Source: Chelatococcus sp. YT9
GTDB lineage: Bacteria > Pseudomonadota > Alphaproteobacteria > Rhizobiales > Beijerinckiaceae
DNA length: 64,000 nt
Assembly (NCBI RefSeq): GCF_018398315.1
Contig: NZ_JAHBRW010000001.1
Span: forward strand, 4,038,501 to 4,102,500
Direction: 5' to 3'
In this document: piece by piece, positions 36,648-45,238 of the stretch
How the letters are laid out: the number at the start of each line of letters is the position of its first letter
Numbering within the stretch: the stretch's first letter is position 1
Notes under the pieces: generated by a model
The model's input: only the letters and a program-made list of their open reading frames with translations
The model's database searches: none
What the model was told of the DNA's origin: nothing
Program-made: the position numbers and the translations under genes

Positions 36648-36680
36648 ACCGTACATAGGACCGGGAGGTGAGCCTGGCCG

Positions 36681-37925
36681 TCACCGGGTTTTCGCCCAGG
36701 TCTCCAAGGCATTCTGTGCCTGGTTCAGGCCTTCCTCGACCGTCGCCGTCCCCGCATAGATCTTGGCGAGATGGTCAGAGACGATCTGCCGGAACTCAGC
36801 CGCATCGACCGCGTAGCCGGGCGGGGCATAACCGAGTCCGCCAGGATATTTCGCCGCGATCTCGACCATCTTGCCGACCCAGGGGTTGCTGGCGAGGAAT
36901 TCCGGGCTGAGCTTCACGTCCGTGCCGGGAATCTGCAGGAGCTTCTCGACATAGGCGCGCTGGGCCGGCTCTGCGTTGATGATCTCGAGATACTCGCAGG
37001 CCTCGGCCTTCAGCTTCGAGCCTGCGGGAATCGTGTAGTAGGCGCCGCCGGTGATGGCCGCATGGGTCGGCGTCGGCATCACGGCGAAGTCCACCTTTTT
37101 CAGGAGATCCGGATTGGTGGTGCTGACCTGCCCGATCACCCAGGGACCGTCGAAGATAAAGGCGACCTTACCCTCTGCGAACATGGTGCGAATCGCGTTG
37201 GCATCGAGGCCTTTTGGGCTCAGGCCCTCGTCAAGGAAGCGCTTGGTCCATGAAACGCCTTTAATCGTCAGCGGATCGTTCGCGGTGATGGTGCCGTCCG
37301 GCTTCGACCAGTCGCCACCCAGCCCGATCACCCACTGCATGCTCTGCAGATAGGGGAAAAGCGCGTTCGACATGTTGTTGGGGAAGCCATATCCCCACTG
37401 GCCGGTCTTTTCCTTCACCGCCTTCGCGGCGGCATGGAACTCTTCGGGCGTGGTCGGGATGCTCGTGATACCGGCTCTTTCCAGAAGGGCCTTGTTCACG
37501 ATCATGGACTGAGGGCTCATTGTGAGCGGCACGCCATAGGTCTTGCCGTCCTTCTGCGCGAACTTGATCGAGGATAGCAGCCTGTCCTTGTAGGAGGAGG
37601 CCGCGATACAGTCGTCGAGCGGCGCGAGCACGCCCGCATCGATAAGCGGGGCAAGCATGTTGGTGTAAGCCGGCATGAGGTCTGGCACATCGCCAGCGGC
37701 GATCTGCGTTGTGATGACGTTCTCGAAATTGGCTGGAGACAGCACCGTGGCCTCGACCTTCACGCCCGGGTGCTTGGCTTCGAACTCCGCCTTCCGCTCC
37801 TTGTGCCAGGCTCCGACCTGGCCTTCTTCCCACATCCAGCTCGGATATTTGAAGGTCTTGTCCTGCGCGACGGCCGCGCTTGAGAGCGCCGCGAGGCAGC
37901 ACACGCCAGCGATAATCGCTTTCAT
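36681..37925 (-). CDS. Sugar-type ABC solute-binding protein (family 1)
   Basis: A 414-residue periplasmic protein with signal peptide MKAIIAGVCCLAALSSAAVA and then the SBP_bac_1 pattern: HPGVKVEATVLSPANFENVI, TQIAAGDVPDLMPAY, DGKTYGVPLTM, VNKALLERAGI, FAEGKVAFIFDGPWVIGQV and GGAYYTIPAGSK. Tryptophans such as those in WMWEEGQVGAW near the mature N-terminus and in SMQWVIGLGG fit a carbohydrate ligand site. It is the first gene of the minus-strand operon and diverges from the regulator at 38021. The ligand is unknown. Confidence 0.94.
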   Translation of the reverse strand: MKAIIAGVCCLAALSSAAVAQDKTFKYPSWMWEEGQVGAWHKERKAEFEAKHPGVKVEATVLSPANFENVITTQIAAGDVPDLMPAYTNMLAPLIDAGVLAPLDDCIAASSYKDRLLSSIKFAQKDGKTYGVPLTMSPQSMIVNKALLERAGITSIPTTPEEFHAAAKAVKEKTGQWGYGFPNNMSNALFPYLQSMQWVIGLGGDWSKPDGTITANDPLTIKGVSWTKRFLDEGLSPKGLDANAIRTMFAEGKVAFIFDGPWVIGQVSTTNPDLLKKVDFAVMPTPTHAAITGGAYYTIPAGSKLKAEACEYLEIINAEPAQRAYVEKLLQIPGTDVKLSPEFLASNPWVGKMVEIAAKYPGGLGYAPPGYAVDAAEFRQIVSDHLAKIYAGTATVEEGLNQAQNALETWAKTR

Positions 37926-37984
37926 AAAAAATCCCCCTTTGTGACCGGTATTATCATTTCAGCTGTTGTTGTCGTTTGAGCGTT

Positions 37985-37999
37985 CATGTAGAATACATG
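37985..37999. promoter_or_regulatory. 15-bp palindrome, candidate operator (copy 2 of GTA-N3-TAC)
   Basis: CATGTA-GAA-TACATG lies in the divergent region between the binding-protein gene (start 37925) and the regulator gene (start 38021). It shares GTA-N3-TAC with the site at 36356-36370. A single site here could control both directions. Confidence 0.65.
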
Positions 38000-38020
38000 T
38001 TCTATGGAGCGATACAATCC

Positions 38021-39115
38021 ATGACCGCAGATAAGACCGGACTTATGGAGCGCGCGCTGCGCGAGGCAATCGAGGAAGGGCGCTATGTGCCCGGCCACTC
38101 GATCCCCTCTGAGCGTCAGCTCATGGAGGAATATTCCCTGTCGCGCACCACCGTTCGGCGGGCGATTGATGCGCTTGTTGATGCCGGGCGGCTTGAGCGT
38201 CGGCCTGGAAGTGGTACTTTTGTCGTAGACCGCCTGGCGAGCATTCGCCCTGGTCCCGCGCGTCCGACGCGGCTCGCGCTGATCATCCCCACTTTTTCGA
38301 GTCCGTTCTACGGCGAGATGATCGATGGCATGGAGCAGGAGGCGCGTAGCCATGATCTCAAGGTCATGGCGAGCCAGTCCGAATATCGCTTCGAAAGTGA
38401 GAGCGAGCAGCTTGGCGAGGTTGCAAACGATCCCAGTATCGGCGGGGCGGTCGTCGCGCCCGGCGCGGTGGATCGCCCGACCCCGGGCGCTCTCAGGGTG
38501 ATCGAGGTCGGCAAGCCCCTCGTCTATGTCGGCCGCTGGCCGAAAGGGCTCAAGATCGACGCCATTTCAACCGACTACCTGACGGCTGCGAAGCTTGCCG
38601 TGGCGCATCTCATCGCGCTTGGTCACAGGCGCATTGCCTATGTCGAAGGGGCGCCGCATTTCCACAATTTCTCACCCTACAGCGGCTATAGCGAGGCGCT
38701 CAGGGAAGCGCGCGTGGCGCAGCATGGGGAGCTGGTATGCCTTCCCGATCTGCCTTCTCAGGAGGCGGGGCACGCTGCTGTGACCGATCTCGTCCGTCGG
38801 GGCGTCGAGTTCACGGCAGTCTTTGCGCGCAACGACGTGACTGCCGTGGGTGTAATGCGCGCGTTGCGCGAGAGGGGGCTCAGTATTCCCCAAGACGTCT
38901 CCGTCGCCGCTATTAACAATAGTCTTCTCGCACGCTCACTCGATCCGCCCCTGACCACGGTCGACCCTTTTCCGTCGACGCTCGGACGGCTCGCGCTCAA
39001 GCTCCTTCATGAAAGGGTTTTGGGGCAATATGCCGGGCCCCCCATACGGATTACGCTCGACCCGACGCTTAATGTACGGGAATCAAGTGGCCCACCGCCG
39101 AGGGCGCGTAAATGA
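38021..39115 (+). CDS. GntR/LacI hybrid transcription regulator (AraR-like)
   Basis: 364 residues. The N-terminus is a GntR winged helix (about residues 1-65: ALREAIEEGRYVPGHSIPSE, SRTTVRRAIDALVDAG, RRPGSGTFV) and the rest is a LacI/periplasmic-binding-type sensor (about 80-350: LIIPTFSSPFYGEMIDGMEQ, LIALGHRRIAYVEG, AVFARNDVTAVGVMRAL, LTTVDPFPSTLGRLALKLL). That is the AraR layout, where a sugar lifts repression. The start at 38021 leaves the palindrome at 37985-37999 outside the gene and has GGAGCG upstream. Likely target: its own gene and the divergent sugar-uptake operon. Confidence 0.92.
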   Translation: MTADKTGLMERALREAIEEGRYVPGHSIPSERQLMEEYSLSRTTVRRAIDALVDAGRLERRPGSGTFVVDRLASIRPGPARPTRLALIIPTFSSPFYGEMIDGMEQEARSHDLKVMASQSEYRFESESEQLGEVANDPSIGGAVVAPGAVDRPTPGALRVIEVGKPLVYVGRWPKGLKIDAISTDYLTAAKLAVAHLIALGHRRIAYVEGAPHFHNFSPYSGYSEALREARVAQHGELVCLPDLPSQEAGHAAVTDLVRRGVEFTAVFARNDVTAVGVMRALRERGLSIPQDVSVAAINNSLLARSLDPPLTTVDPFPSTLGRLALKLLHERVLGQYAGPPIRITLDPTLNVRESSGPPPRARK

Positions 39116-39203
39116 ATTGTCCAGCGCCCACAGCGGGAAGTGATGGTAGCTATTCGATGCTACCCACCGTCTCGTGTCGGGCGCTCCTGCGAGGGAGGTG
39201 CCT

Positions 39204-40265
39204 GTGACTGAGCGCTATTTCGCAGTTGGTAGCTTCACTGAAAGCTACGGGGATTTTCGGGCGGCCGGAGAGGGGGTCTCTCTCGTCCGGCTTGGCGAGG
39301 ATGGACATCTCGCGCTGGTTGATTGCCTCCGCGATCTGCCGAACCCATCCTATCTCAAGCCGCTCGGTAACGGTCGTTTTCTCGCGGCGCTGGAAGTTGA
39401 TGACGCGCGGAGCGGCATCGCGACCGTTGCAGCCGACTGTGAAATGGGTAGGCTTCGCCTCGTTCATCGCCGGCCAGTTCCCGGGCGCGTGTTGTGTCAT
39501 CTCGATCTTGATCCGACGGGGCGATGGCTCGCCGGTGCATGCTACGGCAGCGGACATGTCCTGACGCGCGGCATCGACGCGGACGGCTTAGTTGCGGACG
39601 AGGGCAGCATGGTCCAGCGCCACGGTCATAGTGTCCACCCCCTACGACAGACTGTTCCGCATCCCCATGCGGCCCGCTTCTCACCCGATGGCGGCTGGAT
39701 CGTGGTTCCGGACCTCGGCACGGATGAGGTTGCTTGTTATCCCGTCAATGATGGCCGGCTCACGTCAACGCCGCCGCTCGTGTGGCACGCCCCGGCGGGC
39801 TCGGGACCACGGCTTGTTCGTTTCAGTCGAGACGGGCGCCATGTTGTACTCGTTCACGAACTGGCAAGCGAGGGTTCGTCGCTCAGCTTCCGCGACGGCC
39901 GGCTTGAGGAAACGGCGCGTGTTTCGACACTGCGCACGCCTTTTCCCGGCGAGAACACCGCGGCGGGGCTGCACTGGCATCCGACCCGGAGTATCTTCGC
40001 CGTCTCGAACCGCGGCGCCCACACTATTGCTTTCTTCGAATTCGACGATGCGACGGGCGCGATAGCACCCTGGTTCGATATGCCGAGTGGTGGTGATAAG
40101 CCGCGCGACTTTGCCTTTTCACCGTGCGGACGCTGGGTCATCACAGCGAACCAGAATGATGACAGTGTCATGGTATGGGAAATCGACTGGCAAGAAGGGC
40201 GCGGCTACCGTACCCACTTTCGGCTAGACGTAGGAACGCCGAGCTGCGTTCTTTTTTTAAAATAA
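39204..40265 (+). CDS. Lactonase-family seven-bladed beta-propeller protein
   Basis: A 353-residue protein resembling the 6-phosphogluconolactonase (YbhE/Pgl) beta-propeller family. Visible blades have the repeated pattern HPHAARFSPDGGWIVVPDLG, SGPRLVRFSRDGRHVVLVHE, and FAFSPCGRWVITANQNDDSV. No signal peptide, so cytoplasmic. The start is the GTG at 39204, with GGGAGG 6 bases before; GTG 39174 is an alternative. Following a sugar regulator and importer, it may open a sugar lactone formed during catabolism, but members of this fold also have other activities. No dehydrogenase to make the lactone is in the window. Confidence 0.8.
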   Translation: MTERYFAVGSFTESYGDFRAAGEGVSLVRLGEDGHLALVDCLRDLPNPSYLKPLGNGRFLAALEVDDARSGIATVAADCEMGRLRLVHRRPVPGRVLCHLDLDPTGRWLAGACYGSGHVLTRGIDADGLVADEGSMVQRHGHSVHPLRQTVPHPHAARFSPDGGWIVVPDLGTDEVACYPVNDGRLTSTPPLVWHAPAGSGPRLVRFSRDGRHVVLVHELASEGSSLSFRDGRLEETARVSTLRTPFPGENTAAGLHWHPTRSIFAVSNRGAHTIAFFEFDDATGAIAPWFDMPSGGDKPRDFAFSPCGRWVITANQNDDSVMVWEIDWQEGRGYRTHFRLDVGTPSCVLFLK

Positions 40266-40289
40266 GAATAGAACAACCGTAATAAACCG

Positions 40290-40310
40290 CGTATTTATAT
40301 TATAAATACG
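40290..40310. promoter_or_regulatory. Perfect 21-base palindrome upstream of locus C
   Basis: The left arm CGTATTTATA and right arm TATAAATACG are exact complements around a single central T, in a short AT-rich gap between the propeller gene stop (40265) and the binding-protein start (40326). A symmetry this exact so close to the ribosome-binding site suggests an operator; it also looks like a promoter with -10-like words. The regulator is not identified and none lies adjacent. Confidence 0.65.
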
Positions 40311-40325
40311 AAAAGGGGAGACATA

Positions 40326-41855
40326 ATGAAACGGAAGTATCATTCCCTTCTGGCAGTGGCCTTGGTTTCACTTCCATTTTATTCGGGGAGTGCTATCGCG
40401 GAGCCGAAGCGTGGCGGTATTATCAACGTGGCAACCGTCGGCGAGCCGCCGACGCTCGATCCCATGGTCTCGACGGCCGATCTGGTCGGCATCGTTAGCC
40501 AGCACATCTTCGAGACGCTCTATACCTTCGGCAAGGACTGGAAAATCACGCCTCTTCTTGCTGAGGCGCTACCTGAAATATCGCCGGACGGCAAAATCTA
40601 TACAATCAAGCTGCGTGATGGAATTGCTTTCCACGACGGCGGCACCATGACGTCTCGCGATGTGGTCGCTTCACTGAAGCGCTGGACGGAGAATGCTTCT
40701 CGCGGCAAGCAGACCGCGACCAATATTGCTTCGATCGAGCCGGTCGGCGACCTGACCGTGAAGATCACGCTGAAGGAGGCCTACGCCCCGCTTCTGGCTT
40801 TGCTGGCCTTCAACAATTCGGCAGCCATCGTGCTGAAGGCGGATAATCAGGCGGTTCCGTTGGCCAAGGTGGCCGGGACGGGCCCTTATGCCTTGAAGGA
40901 GCGCAAGGCCGACCAGTATATCCAGCTCACCCGCTTCGATGGATACAAATCACGTTCCGGCGATTCGGATTTTTACGGCGGCGCGCGCAAGCAATACCTT
41001 GACGAGATCCGCTTTGTTCCCGTGCCGGATCCCAATACGCGTGTTGAAGGGGCCGTTGCGGGGCAGTTTGCTTACGCGGATTCCCTGCCGGTCGAGTCCT
41101 TTGACCGTCTGAAGACGGGTAAGTCGACGCCGGCCGTTCTGAAATCTTTCGGTTGGCCGGTCTTCGTCATGAATACGAAGGAAGGCATCACATCCAGGCT
41201 CGAGGTACGGCAGGCGGTCCAGGCTGCGCTCGATCCCAACGATATGCTGTTGGCCGCGTTCGGTTCCAAGGAGTTCTATGAGGTCGATGGTGCGCTCTAT
41301 CCGAAGGGCTTCATCTGGCATACCGAGGCGGGCACAAAGCTCTACAATCAGGCGAGCCCGGAGAAAGCCAAGTCGCTTCTCGACAAGGCCGGCTATAAGG
41401 GCGAGCCACTCGTCATTCTGACGAGCCGGCAGTACGAATTCCATTACAAGATGGCTCAGGTGGCCAAGGCCTATCTGGAGCAGGCGGGCTTCAAAGTCGA
41501 CATGCAGGTGGTCGACTGGGCAACGCTCACGCAACGCCGGGCTGATCCGAAGCTTTGGGGAATTTATATCACCCATAGTCCGTTCCTGCCGGAGCCGGCC
41601 CTGTCGAGCTACATGTCCGACGCCTCGCCGGGCTGGTGGTCAACGCCTGCGAAACAAGCGGCCGTTGGCCCGTTCAACACGGCAGTCAATACGGACGAAC
41701 GTGTGAAGTTGTTTGCCAAGGTGCAGGAGGCCGTGTTCGCCGAGGCGCCTCTCTACAAGGTCGGCAATTTCAATGCGCTTTACGCGCAGGCGCCGAATCT
41801 GAAGGGCGTGGAGCCAGCCCCATGGCCGTTCTTCTGGAACGCCTCTCTGGACTGA
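40326..41855 (+). CDS. Peptide-type ABC solute-binding protein (family 5), locus C
   Basis: A 509-residue periplasmic binding protein, with signal peptide MKRKYHSLLAVALVSLPFYS... cut near AIA/EPKRGG. Family blocks: GGIINVATVGEPPTLDPMVS, LLAEALPEISPDGKIYTIKL, FHDGGTMTSRDVVASLKRW, GTGPYALKERK and SPEKAKSLLDKAGYKGEPL. It differs from the paralogous pair of locus A and is a separate lineage. AGGGGAG precedes the ATG. It is the first gene of an operon with two permeases, an amidohydrolase and probably the SelA-like enzyme. Confidence 0.94.
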   Translation: MKRKYHSLLAVALVSLPFYSGSAIAEPKRGGIINVATVGEPPTLDPMVSTADLVGIVSQHIFETLYTFGKDWKITPLLAEALPEISPDGKIYTIKLRDGIAFHDGGTMTSRDVVASLKRWTENASRGKQTATNIASIEPVGDLTVKITLKEAYAPLLALLAFNNSAAIVLKADNQAVPLAKVAGTGPYALKERKADQYIQLTRFDGYKSRSGDSDFYGGARKQYLDEIRFVPVPDPNTRVEGAVAGQFAYADSLPVESFDRLKTGKSTPAVLKSFGWPVFVMNTKEGITSRLEVRQAVQAALDPNDMLLAAFGSKEFYEVDGALYPKGFIWHTEAGTKLYNQASPEKAKSLLDKAGYKGEPLVILTSRQYEFHYKMAQVAKAYLEQAGFKVDMQVVDWATLTQRRADPKLWGIYITHSPFLPEPALSSYMSDASPGWWSTPAKQAAVGPFNTAVNTDERVKLFAKVQEAVFAEAPLYKVGNFNALYAQAPNLKGVEPAPWPFFWNASLD

Positions 41856-41889
41856 CGAAAGCCGGGCCAATCGTTTGATTGTCTCGGTC

Positions 41890-41916
41890 GGGGCCGCGTG
41901 GGGGAGACGCGGCCCC
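41890..41916 (+). terminator. Strong hairpin between binding-protein and permease genes of locus C
   Basis: GGGGCCGCGT (41890-41899), loop GGGGGAG, ACGCGGCCCC (41907-41916), 10 perfect pairs, followed by CCTCTCTCTC rather than T's. Probably a 3'-protecting structure that keeps binding-protein mRNA in excess over permease mRNA. Confidence 0.65.
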
Positions 41917-41941
41917 CCTCTCTCTCGCAATGGTCAGGGTC

Positions 41942-42883
41942 ATGGTCGGCTATATCCTCAATCGCTTTGTCGGCATGATTGTTGTCATGTTCATTGTGGC
42001 GACCGTCGTGTTCGTCATCGTCCGCGTCACGCCGGGCGATCCGGCCGCCGTCATGCTGGGGCCTGACGCCACCGCCGCGGATATCGCTGCGTTGCGCACC
42101 CAACTCGGCCTCGATCGGCCTCTGCTGATCCAGTATCTCTCTTTTCTCGAACAGGTTGTGCGCGGTGATCTCGGTCGCTCGATCTTTCTCGACCAGCCCG
42201 TGCTAAGCGCGCTCGCCCAACGCGCCGAGCCTACCTTCTTCCTCACGGTCTTCGCCATCCTCATCGCCTGCGCCATCGCATTGCCCGTCGGCATCATGGC
42301 GGCGTGGAAACGCGGCACCTGGACGGACCAGCTCGTAACGGCAGTGGCGATGCTGTCGGCCAGTATTCCGAGCTTCTGGCTGGGTCTCATCTTCATCCAG
42401 TTCTTTTCCGTGCGCATGGGATGGTTCCCGACGTCGGGCTATGGCGGGCCGGGAGAGAGCTTCATGGGGCGCATGCAGCACCTCGTGCTGCCCGCCGTGA
42501 CGCTCGGCATCATCAGTTCTGCGCTCATCACTCGTTTCACACGCACAAGCATGATTGAGGTGTTGTCGAGCGACTACATCCGCACGGCACGCGCCAAGGG
42601 CGTCAGCCACATGAAGGTGCTGTTGCAGCATGCGTTGAAGAATGCGCTCATCCCCATTCTCACCGTCATCGGCCTCACGGCGGCGGTGCTGATTTCGGGC
42701 GCGGTCGTCACGGAAACGGTGTTCGGCCTGCCCGGTGTCGGCAACCTCGTGGTCTCGGCTGTGCTGCGCCGCGATTACCCGGTCATCCAGGGCGCGCTGT
42801 TGATCGTCGCGGGGCTCTACGTCCTGCTGAATTTCATCATCGACATGCTCTATCTCGTCGTCGATCCGCGGGTGCGCTTCTGA
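41942..42883 (+). CDS. Dipeptide/oligopeptide-type ABC transporter permease (DppB family), locus C
   Basis: A 313-residue inner-membrane channel subunit starting MVGYILNRFVGMIVVMFIVA. It contains RVTPGDPAAVMLGPDATAAD, QLGLDRPLLIQYLSFLEQVV and the coupling loop DYIRTARAKGVSHMKVLLQH (about residues 209-228), then GAVVTETVFGLPGVGNLVVS and the DppB ending YLVVDPRVRF. ATG 41942 matches other family starts; ATG 41930 is possible. The stop shares one base with the next start (TGATG), so translation is coupled. Confidence 0.93.
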   Translation: MVGYILNRFVGMIVVMFIVATVVFVIVRVTPGDPAAVMLGPDATAADIAALRTQLGLDRPLLIQYLSFLEQVVRGDLGRSIFLDQPVLSALAQRAEPTFFLTVFAILIACAIALPVGIMAAWKRGTWTDQLVTAVAMLSASIPSFWLGLIFIQFFSVRMGWFPTSGYGGPGESFMGRMQHLVLPAVTLGIISSALITRFTRTSMIEVLSSDYIRTARAKGVSHMKVLLQHALKNALIPILTVIGLTAAVLISGAVVTETVFGLPGVGNLVVSAVLRRDYPVIQGALLIVAGLYVLLNFIIDMLYLVVDPRVRF

Positions 42884-43749
42884 TGGCTACGATCGACACC
42901 CACACCTTCGCGACGCGGCCCTCGCTGCTCAGGCGCTCGATGCAGCGCAAGACGATGATCGTCGGCATCGCGGTGCTCGTGATCTTTGCTCTCGCGGGTG
43001 CCTTGGCGCCATGGGTCACCCCCTATTCGCCATCACGGTTGTCCGTGGCCAACCGGCTGCTCGCACCCTCCAGCATGCATCTGTTCGGCACGGACGACTT
43101 TGGCCGCGATGTATTCACCCGCGTCGTCTACTCCGCACGCGCATCGCTTTTCGTTGGCTTCGCCGTGGTGGTTTTTTCCTCCATCGTCGGCGTCACACTC
43201 GGGCTGCTGGCAGGCTTCTTCCGCCGGCTCGATCCGCCCATTTCGCGGCTTCTCGATGCGATGATGTCGTTCCCGGACATCCTGTTGGCCATATCGCTGG
43301 TTGCGGCGCTCGGGCCGACCCTGGTGAATGTCATCGTCGCGCTCGGGATTGTCTATGCGCCGCGGCTGGCGCGCATCGTGCGCGCCTCCACGCTCGTTAT
43401 TCGCGAGCTGCCCTATGTCGAAGCCGCTCGCGCCATCGGCGCCTCGACGCCGCATATCATGATCATGCACGTGTTGCGTAACATCACATCGCCGATCCTG
43501 GTCCAAGGCACTTTCATCTTTGCCAGCGCCATCCTCGCTGAGGCGGGATTGTCCTTCCTCGGCGTTGGCGTGTCGCCGGATGTGCCGACCTGGGGCACCA
43601 TGATCAGTCTCGGCCGCCAATATATGGATCAGGCCTGGTGGATACTGCTGTTTCCGGGGTTGGCGGTCGTCATAGCGGTGCTTTCGCTGCAGCTCGTGGG
43701 CGATGGCCTGCGCGACCTGCTGGACCCGCGATTTTCTAAAGACTTATGA
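42883..43749 (+). CDS. Dipeptide/oligopeptide-type ABC transporter permease (DppC family), locus C
   Basis: 288 residues, partner channel subunit. After a cytoplasmic leader comes the first helix, then the DppC hallmark HLFGTDDFGRDVFTRVVYSA, further helices, the coupling loop YVEAARAIGASTPHIMIMHV and the GLSFLGVGVSPDVPTWGTMI block, ending GDGLRDLLDPRFSKDL. It starts on the last base of the previous stop. The amidohydrolase start follows 19 bases after its stop. No ATPase gene follows. Confidence 0.94.
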   Translation: MATIDTHTFATRPSLLRRSMQRKTMIVGIAVLVIFALAGALAPWVTPYSPSRLSVANRLLAPSSMHLFGTDDFGRDVFTRVVYSARASLFVGFAVVVFSSIVGVTLGLLAGFFRRLDPPISRLLDAMMSFPDILLAISLVAALGPTLVNVIVALGIVYAPRLARIVRASTLVIRELPYVEAARAIGASTPHIMIMHVLRNITSPILVQGTFIFASAILAEAGLSFLGVGVSPDVPTWGTMISLGRQYMDQAWWILLFPGLAVVIAVLSLQLVGDGLRDLLDPRFSKDL

Positions 43750-43768
43750 TTACGCAAGGACAATTCTG

Positions 43769-45004
43769 ATGCTGGAACAATGGGCCCAGGAAGCCCGAGG
43801 ACGCGCACGCATCCTCGTGCGCAACGTGCGGCCAGTCGCCTTCCACGGTGGCTCACCCGAGGCGCAGGTCGATATCTTGATCGACGAGGCCGGCAAGATC
43901 GCCGCTGTCGGCCGCGGCCTGGCCGCGTCGGACAAGATGCGCGTCATCGAAGGCAACAATGCCTATGTATCGCCCGGCTGGGTAGATTTGCACGCCCATG
44001 TCTGGCACGGGGGAACCGACATCTCGATACGGCCGGAGCAAGCAGGTCTGCGGCGCGGCGTGACGACAATCGTTGACGCAGGCTCGGCCGGCGAGGCCAA
44101 TTTCCACGGTTTTCGGGAGTATGTGATCGACAGGGCGCCGGAACGGATCCGCGCCTTCCTCAATGTCGGGTCGATCGGTCTCGTCGCCTGCAACCGCGTG
44201 AGCGAGCTCATCGATACACGGTCCATCGACATGGACCGCTCGTTGGCCGTCATCGAAGCTAACCGTGACGTTATCGTGGGGATCAAATGTCGCGCGAGCG
44301 GCGTCATCGTTGGCAGCTGGGGCATCACGCCGCTTAAGATCGCTAAAAAGATGGCGCGGGTCGCCGGCCTGCCGATGATGGTCCATGTGGGGGAGGCACC
44401 ACCGACCTATGACGAGGTGCTCGCGCTCCTCGACCCCGGCGATATCGTCACCCATTGTTTCAATGGCAAGGCGGGCTCGTCGATCATCGAAGACCGACAT
44501 CTGTGGGATCTCGTCGTGACATGCGCTGAGCGCGGCATTCGCCTCGACATCGGGCACGGCGGCGCGTCGTTCTCCTTCAAGGTCGCCGAGGTTGCGCTTC
44601 AGCGCGGATTGAAGCCCTTCTCGATCTCCACGGACCTGCATTTGCGTTCGATGGACTCGACGGTCTGGGACATGGCCACGACCATGTCGAAGCTTCTCTC
44701 GGTGGGCATGCCGTTCGAGGATGTGGTGACCGCCTCGACAACCGCACCGATGACGGCCGTTGGCTTGCCTGTCGCGGATCTGCTGGCGGTCGGCACCGCC
44801 GCCGAGTTCACGGTCTTCGATCTCGTTGACGACGATTTGACGGTGATGGATTCGCTCGGGCAGACCGCCCATCTCACCCGAATGTTCGAGCCCCGCTTTG
44901 CCATTCGCGGCAGCCATGTGGCAGAGGCGGCGCGCTATAGGCCGAGCCGACGTGAAAGCACAGCGTGCTGTGGTTTCGACAACGGCATCACAAGACAGGA
45001 TTGA
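43769..45004 (+). CDS. Amidohydrolase-superfamily metal hydrolase (EF_0837/Atu3266-like)
   Basis: 411 residues with the amidohydrolase (TIM-barrel) pattern: VSPGWVDLHAHVWHGG gives the HxH pair, VGIKCRAS a lysine that is probably carbamylated, MMVHVGEAPP and VTHCFNG two further His ligands, and SISTDLH the catalytic Asp. Sequence style matches the group annotated EF_0837/AHA_3915, some of which deacylate N-acyl-D-amino acids or acetyl-(R)-mandelate; which substrate applies here is inference. A typical partner of this group is a SelA/DgaE-like PLP enzyme, which is the next gene. The ATG at 43769 has AAGGA upstream and lies 19 bases after the permease stop. Confidence 0.88.
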   Translation: MLEQWAQEARGRARILVRNVRPVAFHGGSPEAQVDILIDEAGKIAAVGRGLAASDKMRVIEGNNAYVSPGWVDLHAHVWHGGTDISIRPEQAGLRRGVTTIVDAGSAGEANFHGFREYVIDRAPERIRAFLNVGSIGLVACNRVSELIDTRSIDMDRSLAVIEANRDVIVGIKCRASGVIVGSWGITPLKIAKKMARVAGLPMMVHVGEAPPTYDEVLALLDPGDIVTHCFNGKAGSSIIEDRHLWDLVVTCAERGIRLDIGHGGASFSFKVAEVALQRGLKPFSISTDLHLRSMDSTVWDMATTMSKLLSVGMPFEDVVTASTTAPMTAVGLPVADLLAVGTAAEFTVFDLVDDDLTVMDSLGQTAHLTRMFEPRFAIRGSHVAEAARYRPSRRESTACCGFDNGITRQD

Positions 45005-45238
45005 TGAGCTGCCGGGGGGCGGAGGCGATCCATGGGACCTCGAAGGAGAGAGAATGTTGTGCTGCTGTGAGGGACATGTCTCAGCCTGGCAATATCTCTT
45101 TTCGGGGTTCCATGGATCCGCACCATGCCCGTCCCGCATGTTCGGCTTCGCTTGCCGATGATCGTTGCAGAAGCGGCATTTCAGACGTTGGCTATCGTTC
45201 CTCGCTGGCGACGGTCGACGCGTTCGCAGGAGTAAGGC

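Larger units (their letters stand above)
36331..36680. other. Intergenic region between sugar-binding protein and MalF-type gene
   Basis: 350 bases between genes of the same operon direction. It holds an operator-like palindrome next to the MalF-type start and two GC-rich hairpins near the binding-protein end (about 36604-36647). No gene recognised. Confidence 0.6.

Noticed and set aside
43853-45139. 428-codon minus-strand open frame over the amidohydrolase
   Set aside because: Opposite a gene with intact metal-binding motifs and no motifs of its own.
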